A stretch of 64,000 nt of DNA, from contig JAQYWC010000048.1 in NCBI GenBank assembly GCA_030145245.1, positions 62,001 through 126,000 of the forward strand, read 5' to 3'. Below the pieces are notes generated by a model. It worked only from the letters and a program-made list of their open reading frames with translations. It had not been told where the DNA came from and ran no database searches. Below are positions 42,230 to 49,906 of the stretch, piece after piece (the stretch's first letter is position 1; each line of letters opens with the position of its first letter). The stretch is from Desulfobacterium sp. (lineage in GTDB: Bacteria; Desulfobacterota; Desulfobacteria; Desulfobacterales; Desulfobacteraceae). The translations under genes were made by a program, and so were the position numbers.

Positions 42230-43426
42230 TTATGAAAAGGATTCAGTCACTTTTTGCCCAATGGTCACGCCAAGGTCAAAACAGCGGACAAGATCTTCTG
42301 AATCTGGAACATACTTCACGGCAAGGCCCGGGTCAACAATTTCAAGGTCCATTGCCTCAAATTCCTTGTTGAGGATCTTCACGGCCTCACCGCTCCATCC
42401 AAATGAACCAAAGGCAACGGCCATCCTGTTTTTGGGCCGAAGTCCCTTGATATAGGTGAGAACATCCGCCACAACCGGGAAAATCCCGTTGTTCAGGGTG
42501 GGGGAGCCCACCACCAGGGCTTTGGCATCGAGCATCTCGGTCATGATGTCGCTCCGGTGGCATTTCCGTGTGTTCATCACCCTGACCCTGACTCCCTGGG
42601 ATTCCACGCCCCTGGCGATCTCCCTTGCCATGGCTGCCGTGCTCTTCCACATGGTGTCAAAGACGATCAGTGCTTTTGGGGCGCACTCCTGTTTGCTCCA
42701 GCGTGCGTAGGCATCGATGATGGTGCCGGGGTTTTTCCGCCAGATGATGCCGTGGTCCGGGCAGATCATGTTGATGGCAAGACCGGACTCTGCCACCTTG
42801 GTCAGGAGCTGTTCCACCCTTGGCGCATAGTTTAAAAGGATGTTGGCAAAATATTTTGCCGCATGCTCCATGATGTGCCCGCCGATCTCGTCGTCAAACA
42901 TGGCATCCCCGGCATAGTGCTGGCCAAAGGCGTCGCTTGAGAAGAGGATTCCATCTTCCTTTACATAGGTGAACATGGAGTCCGGCCAGTGGAGCATTTT
43001 TGTCTCCATGAAGGAGAGGGTCCGTTCTCCAATGGCAAGCTCCTGGCCGTTATCCACGCTGATAAGGTTGAGCTTGCCTGTAAAGTGGCTTCCAAGGTTT
43101 CTTTTTCCCATCTTGGAACAATAGATGGGTTTTTCCTCGCCGATCCTGTGCATGACGGCGGGCAGGGCACCGGAATGGTCCATCTCGGTGTGGTTGCTGA
43201 TAACAATGTCGATCTTTTCAGGATCGATGATCTTGCTGATGTTGTCCAGGAGTTCCTTGGAAAACTCTTTCTTTACCGTGTCCACAAGGACGATCTTTTC
43301 ATCCACAATGAGAAATGCGTTGTAGGTGGTGCCCTGGTAGGTGGAGTATCCGTGGAAGTCACGGATATCCCAGTCCCTGCAGCCTACATTATAGATCCCT
43401 TTGGCAATTTCCATTGGTTTGTACAT
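42230..43426 (-). CDS. roo: Flavodiiron protein, rubredoxin:oxygen oxidoreductase type
   Basis: A 398-residue class A flavodiiron protein (FprA/Roo). Residues 1-250 are a metallo-beta-lactamase-like domain with diiron ligands in 'SNHTEMDHSG' (H-x-E-x-D), 'LHWPDSM' and 'CPDHGIIWR'. Residues 255-398 are a flavodoxin domain ('LIVFDTMWKSTAAMA' phosphate loop). It reduces O2 (or NO) to water using electrons from rubredoxin, and a rubredoxin gene lies immediately upstream (21-base gap). The whole unit is the classical Desulfovibrio oxygen-reduction pair. The ribosome site AAGGAG is well placed. Confidence 0.94.
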   Translation of the reverse strand: MYKPMEIAKGIYNVGCRDWDIRDFHGYSTYQGTTYNAFLIVDEKIVLVDTVKKEFSKELLDNISKIIDPEKIDIVISNHTEMDHSGALPAVMHRIGEEKPIYCSKMGKRNLGSHFTGKLNLISVDNGQELAIGERTLSFMETKMLHWPDSMFTYVKEDGILFSSDAFGQHYAGDAMFDDEIGGHIMEHAAKYFANILLNYAPRVEQLLTKVAESGLAINMICPDHGIIWRKNPGTIIDAYARWSKQECAPKALIVFDTMWKSTAAMAREIARGVESQGVRVRVMNTRKCHRSDIMTEMLDAKALVVGSPTLNNGIFPVVADVLTYIKGLRPKNRMAVAFGSFGWSGEAVKILNKEFEAMDLEIVDPGLAVKYVPDSEDLVRCFDLGVTIGQKVTESFS

Positions 43427-43447
43427 GGTGTTTCTCCTTATCCGCTT

Positions 43448-43606
43448 CTAATCCGCTATTTCGAAAAATTCTTTTTCAGCCCCGCACAAGGGGCATACCC
43501 AGCTGTCCGGAAGGTCCTTGAACGCGGTGCCCGCTTCCACACCGTTCTCAAAATCTCCCTCCTCGGGATCGTATACATAACCGCAGGGGCACTCATATTT
43601 TTCCAT
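43448..43606 (-). CDS. rub: Rubredoxin
   Basis: A 52-residue rubredoxin reading '[17 protein letters not shown]' at its start and '[18 protein letters not shown]' near its end. It carries single electrons to the flavodiiron protein, whose gene follows 21 bases later. The first iron-binding pair is Cys-Pro-Cys-Gly, one residue shorter than the usual C-x-x-C-G; the second is the usual CPLCG. Start ATG 43606 follows AAGGAGATGG. A sigma54 promoter lies about 60 bases upstream. Confidence 0.93.
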   Translation of the reverse strand: MEKYECPCGYVYDPEEGDFENGVEAGTAFKDLPDSWVCPLCGAEKEFFEIAD

Positions 43607-43668
43607 TATCCATCTCCTTGTTAATATGTTTAATAAAATGGTTATTCGTTATCATGGCCCAGTTCTAC

Positions 43669-43685
43669 AGCAATATGCGTGCCGG
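43669..43685 (-). promoter_or_regulatory. Sigma54 (-24/-12) promoter of the rubredoxin-Roo-rubrerythrin unit
   Basis: On the minus strand: CCGGCACG, four bases, TTGCT; GG at 43683-43682 and GC at 43671-43670, ten bases apart. The expected start is near 43658, about 50 bases before the rubredoxin ATG. Only the T before GG departs from consensus (C here). Confidence 0.72.
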
Positions 43686-43717
43686 GATTCCAGGGGGTAA
43701 ACCCAAAAGACCGGCGC

Positions 43718-46700
43718 TTATTTAAATATGGTGTTGAGGGTTGCTGAAAAATCGGTTTGCAGGCTCTCAAGAAACCGGTCCCATTCAAGACCAAACCGGT
43801 AAAAGGCCATGGACGCGAGCTTCTTGGTGATGATGGCGTCCCTGTAAACCTGCATCTCGTCTGAATTGAAAATCGCCATGATCTTTTTTTTGCCCAGGGT
43901 TTTGATCAGCACCTTTGGCACATAGGCTTCCATGATTTTCCAGACAAGGCCCTTCTGCTTCAGGATCTGGTTGAGCTTCCCCCGGATCACGGCCTGGAGG
44001 GCCAGGATCTCTTCGCCGGCCTTGTCCGACAGGGTGAACAGCGGGGTTGCCGGACTCTTCTTGTGGATCCGGATGAGCATGTCTGTTTCAGCACATGAAT
44101 ATTTATCAACCAGGGCCATGATGTCCCGGATCAGGGCCCACCGGGTTTTCATGTCATTCAGAAGTGTTGCTTCATACTCCTCTTTCAGGAGAAAGCCTGC
44201 AAGCACTTCGGCAATGGAGCTTGAGAAGACTCCCCCCTTGTTGGCGGTGGAGTCCTTGATCTGTTTTATACAGGTTTGGGTTGCCACATGACGTCTGGAG
44301 GCGTCGTCAAAAAAGAGGTTGGCCCCCTCGACAATGAACTTCAACTCCTGGAAGTTGTCAAGAAAGCCCTTCACGTTTTGGTGGTTGACCGTGTCCTTGA
44401 ATCCGCCGCAGGGGATGAAGGCCTGGATCCGGGCCTGGTTTATGCAGTCCCGGCTGGCCGGATCAAAGAGGAACGTTCGGTGGAACACGCCACCGTCCTC
44501 CACCACCCTGCCGTCGGGGAGGGTCAGGTTCCTTGCCGAGACGGGCACCTTGAAGCCCTGGGGCGACAGCTTTTCAACCGGGAAATCCAGGGCGGTTGAC
44601 CGGGGAGAGGCGTGTCCCGTGAAGGCGATCTTTTCAAGCTCGTTCCGGTCAATGCCGTTGGGGTCAAAGAGGATTGCGGCGTTGTCCATAATAAGGCAGA
44701 TCCGGCCCTGGTAGCAGAGGATCTCGTTGGTGCCCAGGTTTCCGTCCGGTCCGCCGATCATCATCAGGTTGAGATCCTTTTCCCTTGCATCGTAGTGGGC
44801 GATCAGGGTCCTGAATGCCGCCATAACGCCCGTGGTTGTCATGCCGCAGGTTTGTATCCGGCCCCCGGTTTTCTGAAGGATCGTTTCCATGTCCGGGGTG
44901 ACAACCACGGATTTGCCGTTGACCTGGAGGTCGGTTCCCCCTTCCTTTGCGTCCAGGAGGCCAAATAGTTTTCCGTTGTCCAGGATGCCGTAGGTGGCGT
45001 GGGGAATGCCAAAACTCTTGCCCGTGGTGAGGGTTCGCCAGTGGGGATATCCCCTTTCCTTGCCATGGAGGGCCACGGCATCCATGAAGGTTGCCGTTCC
45101 CTGGTCCGGGCCGAAAAAGAGCATCTCGGGCCTGCCGTAGTAATCCACAATGGTGTCATCCACAAGCATGAGGTCCAGGATTCCCTCGGTGTAGTCGTAC
45201 AGGGCGTCCCTGGCGTATTCCCCGTAGGTGGCATGGGGAACGATTACCCCGGTTGAGCCGCTCTCGCAGATATCCTTGTGCTTGAGACGCTGGGCCTTGG
45301 GCCCTAGGGCAAAGTTGAGCAGCACGGCATTGTCGAGCTCGCTGCCGTGGTTGGCCGGGGTGATCCTGAGAAGCCTGAGTCCGCCCCGGGCAATGTCGCT
45401 TGCCCTGAGATGGGTGCCGCAGGCGTAGTGGCCGTTCACGAAAAAGATGGCAAACACGAACTGGTTGTATACCAGGGGATCGAGGATTTTATCATCAAAC
45501 CGAAAGCTGAACGACCGCTTCCGGGGCCTGTAAAAATTGGTCTTCAAGGTGCAGGTGACAAGCTTTGCCATGAACTGGAAGATCTCCTGGCCCAGGGGGA
45601 AATCCATGAACCGTGAGGCCGTGAGCCTGTTGAATTCCGTGAGCTTCTCTCCAAGATCCATGTCAGCGTTATCGGCGGCAACGGCCGGGTCAAAGCGCTG
45701 TTCAAACAGGTTGTAGAGAAATTTCAGAAGACCGGGGTGTGCCATGGCCGTGGAAAGGATCACCCTTGCGCCGTAGGTGGATCTGTTGGATTTGTGGATC
45801 CTTGCGGCAAAGGCATCCTCATGCTCCTTGTTACCAAGGCTTGCCATGATTTTTCTGTCTGTTGTATTGTCCCTCTCCGTGAAGATGAACATCTGGGTGA
45901 AGTCAATGGCATTGCCGGCAAAGAGCATCTCCTTAAACGTAAGTTCTCCCTGTACATAGAGCTCGGTAACCGGGTTGACGCTGAAGGATAGAAAGGCGCA
46001 GAGATCCTGGATGATTTCGGTCTCTCTTGTCCTTGAAACCTCTCCCTGGATGTAGAGGGAGCAGATGGAGGAGGGAACCGATGAACTGTCCCGGTAAGGT
46101 TCCCAATAGGCGCGGATCAGCGTAAGGCCGTGGTCTTTAAACAGTTGCCTGAAGATGGGAATCTGGGGGGAGGCAAAGTCGGAGTTGAACATGAAGCGGG
46201 TTTCACCCGTGACAGGCAGGTTGAACACCTCTATCAGCGGAGAGACCGACGTCTTGGATGCCTTGAGAAACTTTTCGTACCGCCGGCGGGTGGGTTCGGG
46301 GGTGGCCGTGTAATCCCCGGCAAGGTTGAAGAGGAATTTTGACTCCTTGAATTCGTTCCGTGTGTAGTCGTTCACCGTTTCAGGCCGGATGATATAAGTG
46401 TAGTAGCTGTTCTCCGGGCTGAAGTAGTACTCCCGCCTGTGGCCCGAGATCAGGTTCTCCAGCACCTTTTCCATGTTGTCCCGGGTCTCCCGGGTGGCGA
46501 TCCTCACCCGCTGGACATCGTTGCCATGCTCCAGGTCAAAGTCGATGTGGGCCACCCTGCCCACCAGGACCACCTTGCCCTCCTGGATGGCGATGCTCGA
46601 GGTGATGGAGGCAAGGAGGTTTTTCAGGGACTCCTTGGTAATGTTTTCAAAAAAGTAGTTGGGCAGCCCCAGGTCGTTCAGCAATATCCCTGCTGCCATG

Positions 46701-46843
46701 TTGATACAGTTTGCGGTGATCAATCCTTCGGAGGAGAGGTCTATCACGGCTTCGTAAAGAACCCGGAGATCCAGGCTGACGCTTTCAGCCTTGTCTATGA
46801 TGTGGGGGGCCTGGAAAGCAGGACCGGTGACGCGGGTTTTCAT
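43718..46843 (-). CDS. Large NAD-dependent glutamate dehydrogenase
   Basis: A 1041-residue enzyme of the large GDH class (about 115 kDa), which oxidatively deaminates glutamate to 2-oxoglutarate. The catalytic GDH domain occupies about 480-830: 'GTHLRASDIARGGLRLLRITPANHGSELDNAV' region, 'KDICESGSTGVIVPH', then the nucleotide-binding part 'MMIGGPDGNLGTNEI' with a glycine-rich turn and 'FIPCGGFKDTVN'. The N-terminal 450 residues are a regulatory extension. Start ATG 46843 follows GAGGAGAT; an upstream frame to 46936 begins with an unrelated hydrophobic stretch. It stands as a single gene, downstream of nothing coding on the same strand. Confidence 0.9.
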   Translation of the reverse strand: MKTRVTGPAFQAPHIIDKAESVSLDLRVLYEAVIDLSSEGLITANCINMAAGILLNDLGLPNYFFENITKESLKNLLASITSSIAIQEGKVVLVGRVAHIDFDLEHGNDVQRVRIATRETRDNMEKVLENLISGHRREYYFSPENSYYTYIIRPETVNDYTRNEFKESKFLFNLAGDYTATPEPTRRRYEKFLKASKTSVSPLIEVFNLPVTGETRFMFNSDFASPQIPIFRQLFKDHGLTLIRAYWEPYRDSSSVPSSICSLYIQGEVSRTRETEIIQDLCAFLSFSVNPVTELYVQGELTFKEMLFAGNAIDFTQMFIFTERDNTTDRKIMASLGNKEHEDAFAARIHKSNRSTYGARVILSTAMAHPGLLKFLYNLFEQRFDPAVAADNADMDLGEKLTEFNRLTASRFMDFPLGQEIFQFMAKLVTCTLKTNFYRPRKRSFSFRFDDKILDPLVYNQFVFAIFFVNGHYACGTHLRASDIARGGLRLLRITPANHGSELDNAVLLNFALGPKAQRLKHKDICESGSTGVIVPHATYGEYARDALYDYTEGILDLMLVDDTIVDYYGRPEMLFFGPDQGTATFMDAVALHGKERGYPHWRTLTTGKSFGIPHATYGILDNGKLFGLLDAKEGGTDLQVNGKSVVVTPDMETILQKTGGRIQTCGMTTTGVMAAFRTLIAHYDAREKDLNLMMIGGPDGNLGTNEILCYQGRICLIMDNAAILFDPNGIDRNELEKIAFTGHASPRSTALDFPVEKLSPQGFKVPVSARNLTLPDGRVVEDGGVFHRTFLFDPASRDCINQARIQAFIPCGGFKDTVNHQNVKGFLDNFQELKFIVEGANLFFDDASRRHVATQTCIKQIKDSTANKGGVFSSSIAEVLAGFLLKEEYEATLLNDMKTRWALIRDIMALVDKYSCAETDMLIRIHKKSPATPLFTLSDKAGEEILALQAVIRGKLNQILKQKGLVWKIMEAYVPKVLIKTLGKKKIMAIFNSDEMQVYRDAIITKKLASMAFYRFGLEWDRFLESLQTDFSATLNTIFK

Positions 46844-47046
46844 GGGGATCTCCTCAATCCTTGGTAAAGTGGGTCCAAACTGCTGGTCTGTTTGTGGAAC
46901 TGATAGCGCCCCGCATATGAATAGAGTCCATTTCATATTATACCTGGTAAAGCTGGCATCAATTCGAGTGCGGGCAGCTATAGAAGGTGCTGTTCCGTTG
47001 TTTGGGAACGACTATAAGGGATGGAGATCGCTTTTTCAACCCGTAA

Positions 47047-47085
47047 ATCCGGATGGAACATTGTTTTTAACTGTTCCATCCGGAT
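47047..47085 (-). terminator. Perfect 14-bp hairpin downstream of the DUF4079 gene
   Basis: ATCCGGATGGAACA (47047-47060) pairs perfectly with TGTTCCATCCGGAT (47072-47085) around an 11-base loop. It follows the stop of the minus-strand DUF4079 gene at 47112. Confidence 0.75.
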
Positions 47086-47111
47086 CGGGGCAAAAGGGGG
47101 GTGGACTTTGG

Positions 47112-47540
47112 TCAGCCACCTAACACAAAGAGCTTGATGACTCCCCAGCCGGTGATCCCCTGGGCAAGGGCAAGCAGGGTCAGGATAAGATTGTTGATGC
47201 CGTGGGCCAGGGGAAGAACCGTCCTTTTTTTACGGGTCTTGTTCATTATGTATCCGGACAGGAGGCCGAAGAGGATCATGGGCAGCATGACCAGGGCCGT
47301 TTTTCCGTGGAGGCCCGTGATGAGGATTTTCTGCCAGTAAATGTAGACAAGGACCATGCCGCCGGCCATGCCTGCGGCCCAGCTCGTAAGGGCGATGGCC
47401 CCCAGGAGTACGTGCTGTTTCCATTTGAACATGGTTTTGTGTTTCAAATGAAGGCTGCGGAACCGGTTGATTCCGATGAACAGCACATAAAGGGCCAGGA
47501 CGATGGCCGAAAACTGCAACAGGGGATGAAAAAATAGCAT
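47112..47540 (-). CDS. DUF4079 family membrane protein
   Basis: A 142-residue inner-membrane protein with four predicted helices (about 8-24, 43-66, 78-98, 115-138), resembling the DUF4079 family, a cytochrome b561-like fold in some members. His residues lie in or near the first, second and fourth helices ('HPLLQF', 'KQHVLLG', 'LAHGINN') and could ligate haem, but this is not proven. It lies 33 bases after the cytochrome P460-like gene on the same strand, so it may be its membrane electron partner. The start is unremarkable and its ribosome site is weak. Confidence 0.7.
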   Translation of the reverse strand: MLFFHPLLQFSAIVLALYVLFIGINRFRSLHLKHKTMFKWKQHVLLGAIALTSWAAGMAGGMVLVYIYWQKILITGLHGKTALVMLPMILFGLLSGYIMNKTRKKRTVLPLAHGINNLILTLLALAQGITGWGVIKLFVLGG

Positions 47541-47573
47541 GAAGGCCTTCCTTGGGATGGGGGTGCAACCCTT

Positions 47574-48047
47574 TTATTTGAATTCGTGGACCAGGATGAA
47601 ATCGTTTTTTGCACGGGTGCCATGGCAGCCGATACAGCCCTTGGGCATGCCGTATTTGTCCGCTTTTCCCTTGGGCGTGTACTTGGCCCAGAACCAGTCA
47701 TTGGCATCCGGGTTGTATCCGTCGATCTTGTACATCACCGTGATCGCCTTTAACTCGTTTTTCTTGGAGTAGTTCTCCTTAACGGCGATGGAACCGTATT
47801 GGACCGGCGGAGAGTTTGAGTTCACTGCCCTGTCGTTGACATATACCTTGTGCCGGGGACCGTGGGGAGCCCTGCCCGGCTGCATGCCCTGATGGTCGGG
47901 CCAGAACTGCCATTGCAGGTAGGGAGACTCCACGGTGATATATTGCCAAAGGGCTGCCGGATCCGGGCCTGGCATCTCTGCAAACAGGGGGGCTGCAAAA
48001 AACAGGGTGCATCCTGATACCATCAAGGCCGTGATAAATCGTTTCAT
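47574..48047 (-). CDS. Periplasmic cytochrome P460-like c-type haem protein
   Basis: A 157-residue exported protein. A signal peptide covers residues 1-23 ('SGCTLFFAAPLFAE'). The C-terminus has one c-type haem site, 'CIGCHGTRAKNDFI', and the mature body matches the cytochrome P460 family fold region ('GPRHKVYVNDRAV', 'AVKENY', 'ITVMYKIDGYNPDANDWFWAKY'). P460 proteins in nitrifiers oxidise hydroxylamine or NO using a Lys-crosslinked haem; in anaerobes the role is unknown. The gene has a GGGAGGA site and heads a two-gene unit with the DUF4079 protein. Confidence 0.82.
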   Translation of the reverse strand: MKRFITALMVSGCTLFFAAPLFAEMPGPDPAALWQYITVESPYLQWQFWPDHQGMQPGRAPHGPRHKVYVNDRAVNSNSPPVQYGSIAVKENYSKKNELKAITVMYKIDGYNPDANDWFWAKYTPKGKADKYGMPKGCIGCHGTRAKNDFILVHEFK

Positions 48048-48263
48048 CTTTATTCCTCCCTTCGTCGCTGGTTTGTTTTACATGGGTTCGGGCAGGCCTG
48101 AACAGGGCCCCGGGGGCCTCCACTGCAGGCGGCCTTTTTTATCTCTTTCCTAATGATTACAGCAATAAACATGCCCCTGTTACGGCTTTGCCATGGCATG
48201 GTTCTTGTACTGATCTCTTAAGTATCCGTTGGTGTTAATCCATTTAAAAATGAGGAGAAAACC

Positions 48264-48446
48264 ATGAAGATCAATATCGAGAAGAATCTTGTTGAGTTCA
48301 CCCCGGAAACGGACCAGGAAAAGGCAGATCTTGAAGGCCTGTGGCGCACGGTTGTGGATTGCGCCAAGTTTAACAAGAAGCTTGTTGCCGTGGGGCAGTA
48401 TGTCCCGACCCAGGATGAATTTGCACGTTTTGCCATTGAGGGGTAG
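48264..48446 (+). CDS. Small conserved-type hypothetical protein
   Basis: A 60-residue acidic protein, beginning 'MKINIEKNLVEFTPETDQEK'. I do not recognise a family or function. It lacks Cys clusters, signal or membrane segments, and has one Cys only ('VVDCAKFNKK'). A good ribosome site (GAGGAGA) and compact codon use support that it is real. It precedes a rubredoxin-like gene, with a strong hairpin (48454-48478) in between, so the two may share a promoter with uneven output. Confidence 0.65.
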   Translation: MKINIEKNLVEFTPETDQEKADLEGLWRTVVDCAKFNKKLVAVGQYVPTQDEFARFAIEG

Positions 48447-48453
48447 AGGGGGG

Positions 48454-48478
48454 CTTCCCAGGCGGCCAGCCTGGGAAG
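48454..48478 (+). terminator. Hairpin after the 60-residue gene
   Basis: CTTCCCAGGC pairs perfectly with GCCTGGGAAG around a 5-base loop, eight bases after the stop codon. There is no T-run, so termination may be partial. Confidence 0.6.
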
Positions 48479-48503
48479 ATCCTGAACTTAAGTATGTACC
48501 AGG

Positions 48504-48562
48504 GACAGGAAGTGTATGATACGGTTTTGTGTCAGGTAGATCGTTTGATACACTTCCCTGTC
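48504..48562 (+). promoter_or_regulatory. Long-armed hairpin abutting a ribosome site
   Basis: GACAGG-AAGTGTATG (48504-48518) pairs with GATACACTTCCCTGTC (48547-48562), allowing one bulge; the loop is about 28 bases. The 3' arm ends exactly where AAAGGAGG (48563-48570) begins, so folding could mask or expose the ribosome site of the rubredoxin-like gene. Confidence 0.5.
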
Positions 48563-48574
48563 AAAGGAGGAACC

Positions 48575-48736
48575 ATGGCCAACTGGATTTGCGATAAGTG
48601 CGGGTATGTGTTAGAGGCAGAGACACCGCCGGAGGAGTGTCCGTCGTGCAAGAAAAAATGCTCGTTTGTGGATAACTCCTGCTATACACCGGATTGTGAT
48701 GGTCAGAAAACCGATCCCCGGATAAGGAAACGCTGA
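48575..48736 (+). CDS. Small rubredoxin-like iron protein
   Basis: A 53-residue protein with a rubredoxin-like zinc/iron ribbon: 'WICDKCGYVLEAETPPEECPSCKKKC', giving C-x-x-C-G and C-P-x-C knuckles as in the rubrerythrin tail domain. Two further Cys occur in 'NSCYTPDCDG'. It may carry electrons for oxidative-stress enzymes or be a metal-binding stress protein. A very strong ribosome site (AAAGGAGG) lies directly after the 3' arm of a long hairpin. The downstream neighbour is the flavoprotein-ArsC fusion, 38 bases away. Confidence 0.85.
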   Translation: MANWICDKCGYVLEAETPPEECPSCKKKCSFVDNSCYTPDCDGQKTDPRIRKR

Positions 48737-48774
48737 TTATAAATGTTGTCATGCTTGGCTTGGAGATGCATATC

Positions 48775-49740
48775 ATGCTCGTTCTTGGATTAAAGGGAAG
48801 CCCTCGCAAAAAGGGAAACAGCGATTATCTGCTTGGGTTGTTTTTACAGGAGGCAGAAAACAGGGGGTGGGAAACCCGGGTGGTGGATGCCGTTAAAGAG
48901 GATTTCTCCCCCTGTATCGGATGCGGAAACTGCGAACGAAAGGGGGTGTGCAGCATAGAGGATGACATGCCCGAAAACTTCTTTTCCCTTGTTCGGCGGG
49001 CGGATGTCGTGGTTGTTTCCGTGCCCACCTATTTTTATGCGGTGCCTGCCAGAATCAAGGCCCTCATGGACCGGACCCAGACCCTCTGGTCCCGGAAGTA
49101 TGTTTTTAAGATCAAAGATCCCGGCCATGACTACCGCAAGGGGGTGCTGCTGGCTGTCGCGGCCAGCCACGGAAAGGATCTCTTTGACGGCATACATCTT
49201 AATGCCAAATATTTTCTTGACGCTGCCGGGGCCAGACTTGAAGAGAGCCTCTGCTATAGGGGGATGGAAGGCCGGGGGGAGATGGCGAAACATCCGCCGG
49301 TCCGGGGGGAGATGCTCTCCCTTGTGGAAAAGGTTTTATCGCCCTTTGAGAAACGGAAAACCTGGCTCTTTGCCTGCCGGGAGAATGCGGGCCGGAGCCA
49401 GATGTCAGCGGCCTTTGCCCGCTCCCTTGCTGGGGACAGGATCCAGGTGATCAGTGCCGGCTCCCAGCCTGCAGAAAAGATCAACCCCCTGGCTGTTGAG
49501 GCCATGGCGGAAAAGGGGATCGACTTGGCTTTTCTTACCCCGGTCTCCCTTGAAAAGGCCCTGGAAAACAGCCGGCCGGACCTCCTTGTGACCATGGGGT
49601 GCGGCGAGGCCTGCCCATTTATCCCCGGATGCAAGATGGTTGACTGGGATCTGTCGGATCCTGTGGGCAGGGATCTTGACGGGGTGCGGGCCATCCGGGA
49701 TGAGATCGAAAAAAGGGTCAAAGCGCTCTTGAATCTTTAA
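48775..49740 (+). CDS. Iron-sulfur flavoprotein-like reductase fused to ArsC-like phosphatase domain
   Basis: A 321-residue fusion. Residues 1-190 are a NADPH-dependent FMN reductase/iron-sulfur flavoprotein fold ('VLGLKGSPRKKGNSDYLL' with the phosphate loop, and the compact Cys motif 'CIGCGNCERKGVC'). Residues 200-321 are a low-molecular-weight phosphatase/arsenate reductase domain with the C-x5-R loop 'FACRENAGRSQMSAAFA'. A single chain could supply electrons to arsenate or another oxyanion, but the substrate is unknown. The gene follows the small rubredoxin-like protein. I chose ATG 48775, nine bases after TTGGAG, as it starts the flavodoxin fold; ATGs at 48766 and 48751 are also in frame. 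Confidence 0.8.
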   Translation: MLVLGLKGSPRKKGNSDYLLGLFLQEAENRGWETRVVDAVKEDFSPCIGCGNCERKGVCSIEDDMPENFFSLVRRADVVVVSVPTYFYAVPARIKALMDRTQTLWSRKYVFKIKDPGHDYRKGVLLAVAASHGKDLFDGIHLNAKYFLDAAGARLEESLCYRGMEGRGEMAKHPPVRGEMLSLVEKVLSPFEKRKTWLFACRENAGRSQMSAAFARSLAGDRIQVISAGSQPAEKINPLAVEAMAEKGIDLAFLTPVSLEKALENSRPDLLVTMGCGEACPFIPGCKMVDWDLSDPVGRDLDGVRAIRDEIEKRVKALLNL

Positions 49741-49769
49741 CCGGTCCTATGACAGGTGGTGGTTTACGG

Positions 49770-49796
49770 TTGACAGTTGCCACATTGTGGTATAGT
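49770..49796 (+). promoter_or_regulatory. Promoter with CCACA-T-TGTGG operator, for cysE-cysK
   Basis: TTGACA (49770-49775), 15 bases containing CCACATTGTGG, then TGG-TATAGT (TATAGT at 49791-49796). This is the same arrangement as at 1342-1368 before the XRE/two-CW gene, and a T-run plus CCATA follow in both. The leader to cysE is about 105 bases. Confidence 0.72.
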
Positions 49797-49906
49797 TTTT
49801 TCCATAGGTTAATCCGATATAGACCCAAAAAATGAGCTGTTTTTGAAAATTGACCCGGTTAATGGGATCTGGTCAATATTTTTAAAGCGTTCCCAAGGAG
49901 CAGACT

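Noticed and set aside
48194-48209. Sigma54-like TGGCATG-N4-TTGTA before the 60-residue gene
   Set aside because: The invariant GC of the -12 half is GT here, so it was not counted with the good sites.
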